Shown: positions 29,904 to 30,840 of the stretch, in pieces
How the letters are laid out: each line of letters begins with the position of its first letter
Position numbering within the stretch: position 1 is the stretch's first letter
The notes under the pieces: model-generated
Database searches by the model: none
What the model was told of the DNA's origin: nothing
What the model saw: only the letters and a program-made list of their open reading frames with translations
Translations under genes and position numbers: made by a program
DNA from: Asterionellopsis glacialis
Taxonomy: Eukaryota > Bacillariophyta > Plagiogrammaphyceae > Rhaphoneidales > Asterionellopsidaceae
Assembly (NCBI GenBank): GCA_014885115.2
Contig: WKLE02000416.1
Span: 1-30,840, forward strand
DNA length: 30,840 nucleotides
Reading direction: 5' to 3'

Positions 29904-30781
29904 ACAAGGAGGGCAGAAATACCAACAACAACTTGAGCCAACTGATCTTAAAACTTTGCATGAAAAGAAAGAAGCCCATTATTAGTTACTTTGCTATTTT
30001 TGGGTGGCTTCTTTCAGTTGAAGACAAAGTCAGGAAAGATTTTAATAGTCCAATTGATGATGGACATTGTGATGCAGCTGAATTTGTCATCACAAAACTT
30101 CATGCCCATGACACAGATGGAAACACTGCAGATACAATCAATACATTTTGGAATGAGAATAAACAATTCCAAAATTGTACCAGCTTATTTTGCAATATGA
30201 ATAGATGGAATATCAGTGATGTTATGCATGGACAATTGCATACATGGCATGAAAAGTATTCTCTTCCATAGAAGTTCTTGGTTTTGTTGCCTGTAGAGTA
30301 ACTTCAAAAATCTTGGGAATAGGGTCCACAGAATGGGCATGGGGTGACATAAAATATTTGAAGAGCAACAAGTGAGCTCATCTCAGTGGTGACAAGACAG
30401 AGAAGTAATCTATTATCTACACAAGTGCAAGATTGAAGGAGGCCCATATTAAACATAAAGAAAAGGAGACTTTGGAAGAAGTGTGGACAAAGGAAGATGA
30501 ATTGTATGACCTTGGATTAGGACATTTTGGAGTTGGCATCAAAGCACTTAAGCTTGCTGCAGCAGCACAAACACATATAATCCATTGTTGGCTTAAAGAT
30601 TGGGAGAAACCATTGATGAAAAAAAAATGATCCTGTGGTAAAGGTGAAATTGTCAGAGAAATATGGAGGTATGGTGTTTGAGGATATTGCTGATGAAAAC
30701 AAAGTATACACAATTTCTAAGGATGGTATAGATTATGAAAAGGGTCAAAATGGTGGATGGATATATAATAATAAACTCTAA
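29904..30781 (+). pseudogene. hAT-superfamily transposase, 3' part with C-terminal dimerisation region
   Basis: This continues the transposase interrupted at 25767. The largest piece (29933-30271) contains KKPIISYFAIFGWLL, DDGHCDAAEFVITKLHAHD and RWNISDVMHGQLHTWHEKYSLP. After a frameshift come VLGFVACRVTSKILGIGSTEWAWGDIKYLKSNK (about 30272-30373), a TGA stop at 30374-30376, a TAA at 30406-30408, IIYTSARLKEAHIKHKE and so on to 30630. The last piece is LSEKYGGMVFEDI...YTISKDG...GGWIYNNKL, with its stop codon at 30779-30781. The motif around EWAWGD..KYLKS is the region that dimerises in hAT transposases. There is no CpG in the whole segment, against five in the 60 bases after it, so the element probably ends here without a recognisable 3' flank. 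Confidence 0.68.
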
Positions 30782-30840
30782 ACCGTTATTAAACTACCGA
30801 GCGCTAATAAAATAATCGGCATTGTGACATCCGTATCATG
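30782..30840. other. Probable host DNA beyond the transposon block
   Basis: The last 59 bases contain five CpG after almost 900 bases with none. This suggests that single-copy host sequence begins here. It is too short to annotate further. Confidence 0.4.

Noticed and set aside
25755..29915. Target-site duplication around the nested element
   Set aside because: Flanks CAGCAT and ACAAGG share no convincing repeat of 2-8 bp, so none is claimed.
1..30840. CRISPR arrays, rRNA and tRNA genes
   Set aside because: No regularly spaced repeats and no recognisable rRNA segment. No cloverleaf was recognised by eye, though a tRNA scan was not possible.

Overview
The window looks like nuclear DNA of a unicellular stramenopile, most likely a diatom. 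This is an inference from gene content: a Rab GTPase, a YIPF-family Golgi protein, an MCTP-like C2/membrane protein and an NNP nitrate/nitrite transporter. Supporting it are short GT-AG introns of about 86-137 bp in two of the genes, AT-rich composition, TTAGGG-type repeats, and transposase remnants resembling hAT/DUF659 and Plavaka/CACTA-like families that I associate with diatom genomes. The species cannot be fixed from the sequence.

Layout. At 640-4675 two paralogous TPR-like genes of unknown function lie head to head, 2.6 kb apart. An intronless YIPF6-like gene (5737-6492, +) converges on a seven-exon MCTP-like gene (6746-10096, -). A gene-poor stretch follows (10097-15655). It holds an inverted-repeat element (11166-11735) with an internal TTAGGG array, a block almost free of CpG (about 11880-14690) with remnants of a minus-strand gene, and a MITE-like element (13090-13948) inside that block. 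Next come a Rab GTPase (15656-16360, +), an unrecognised acidic protein (17367-18278, +) and a three-exon NarK-type nitrate/nitrite transporter (19401-21451, -). From about 22925 to 30781 the DNA is transposon-derived: a decayed hAT/DUF659 transposase (23946-25767 and 29904-30781) is split by a 4.1-kb Plavaka/CACTA-like element (25768-29903) with 21-bp perfect terminal inverted repeats. Normal CpG-containing DNA seems to resume in the last 60 bases.

How the genes relate. YIPF6-like, MCTP-like and Rab proteins all belong to secretory or ER membrane traffic, but they are separate transcription units and the grouping may be chance. The transporter stands alone. The intergenic DNA of the host genes shares two recurring short palindromes, CTCTCTCTAGAGAGAG-like inverted repeats and GGTACC/CTGGTACC clusters, which I did not see as clusters in the transposon part.

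The strongest observations are: (1) the nitrate transporter resembles bacterial NarK proteins more than eukaryotic NRT2; (2) CpG content records the relative age of the nested transposons, and premature TGA stops sit where CGA codons are expected; (3) the palindrome set recurs near gene boundaries. I did not find a clear previously undescribed multi-gene system. Splice sites were assigned by hand, using consensus signals and frame continuity.
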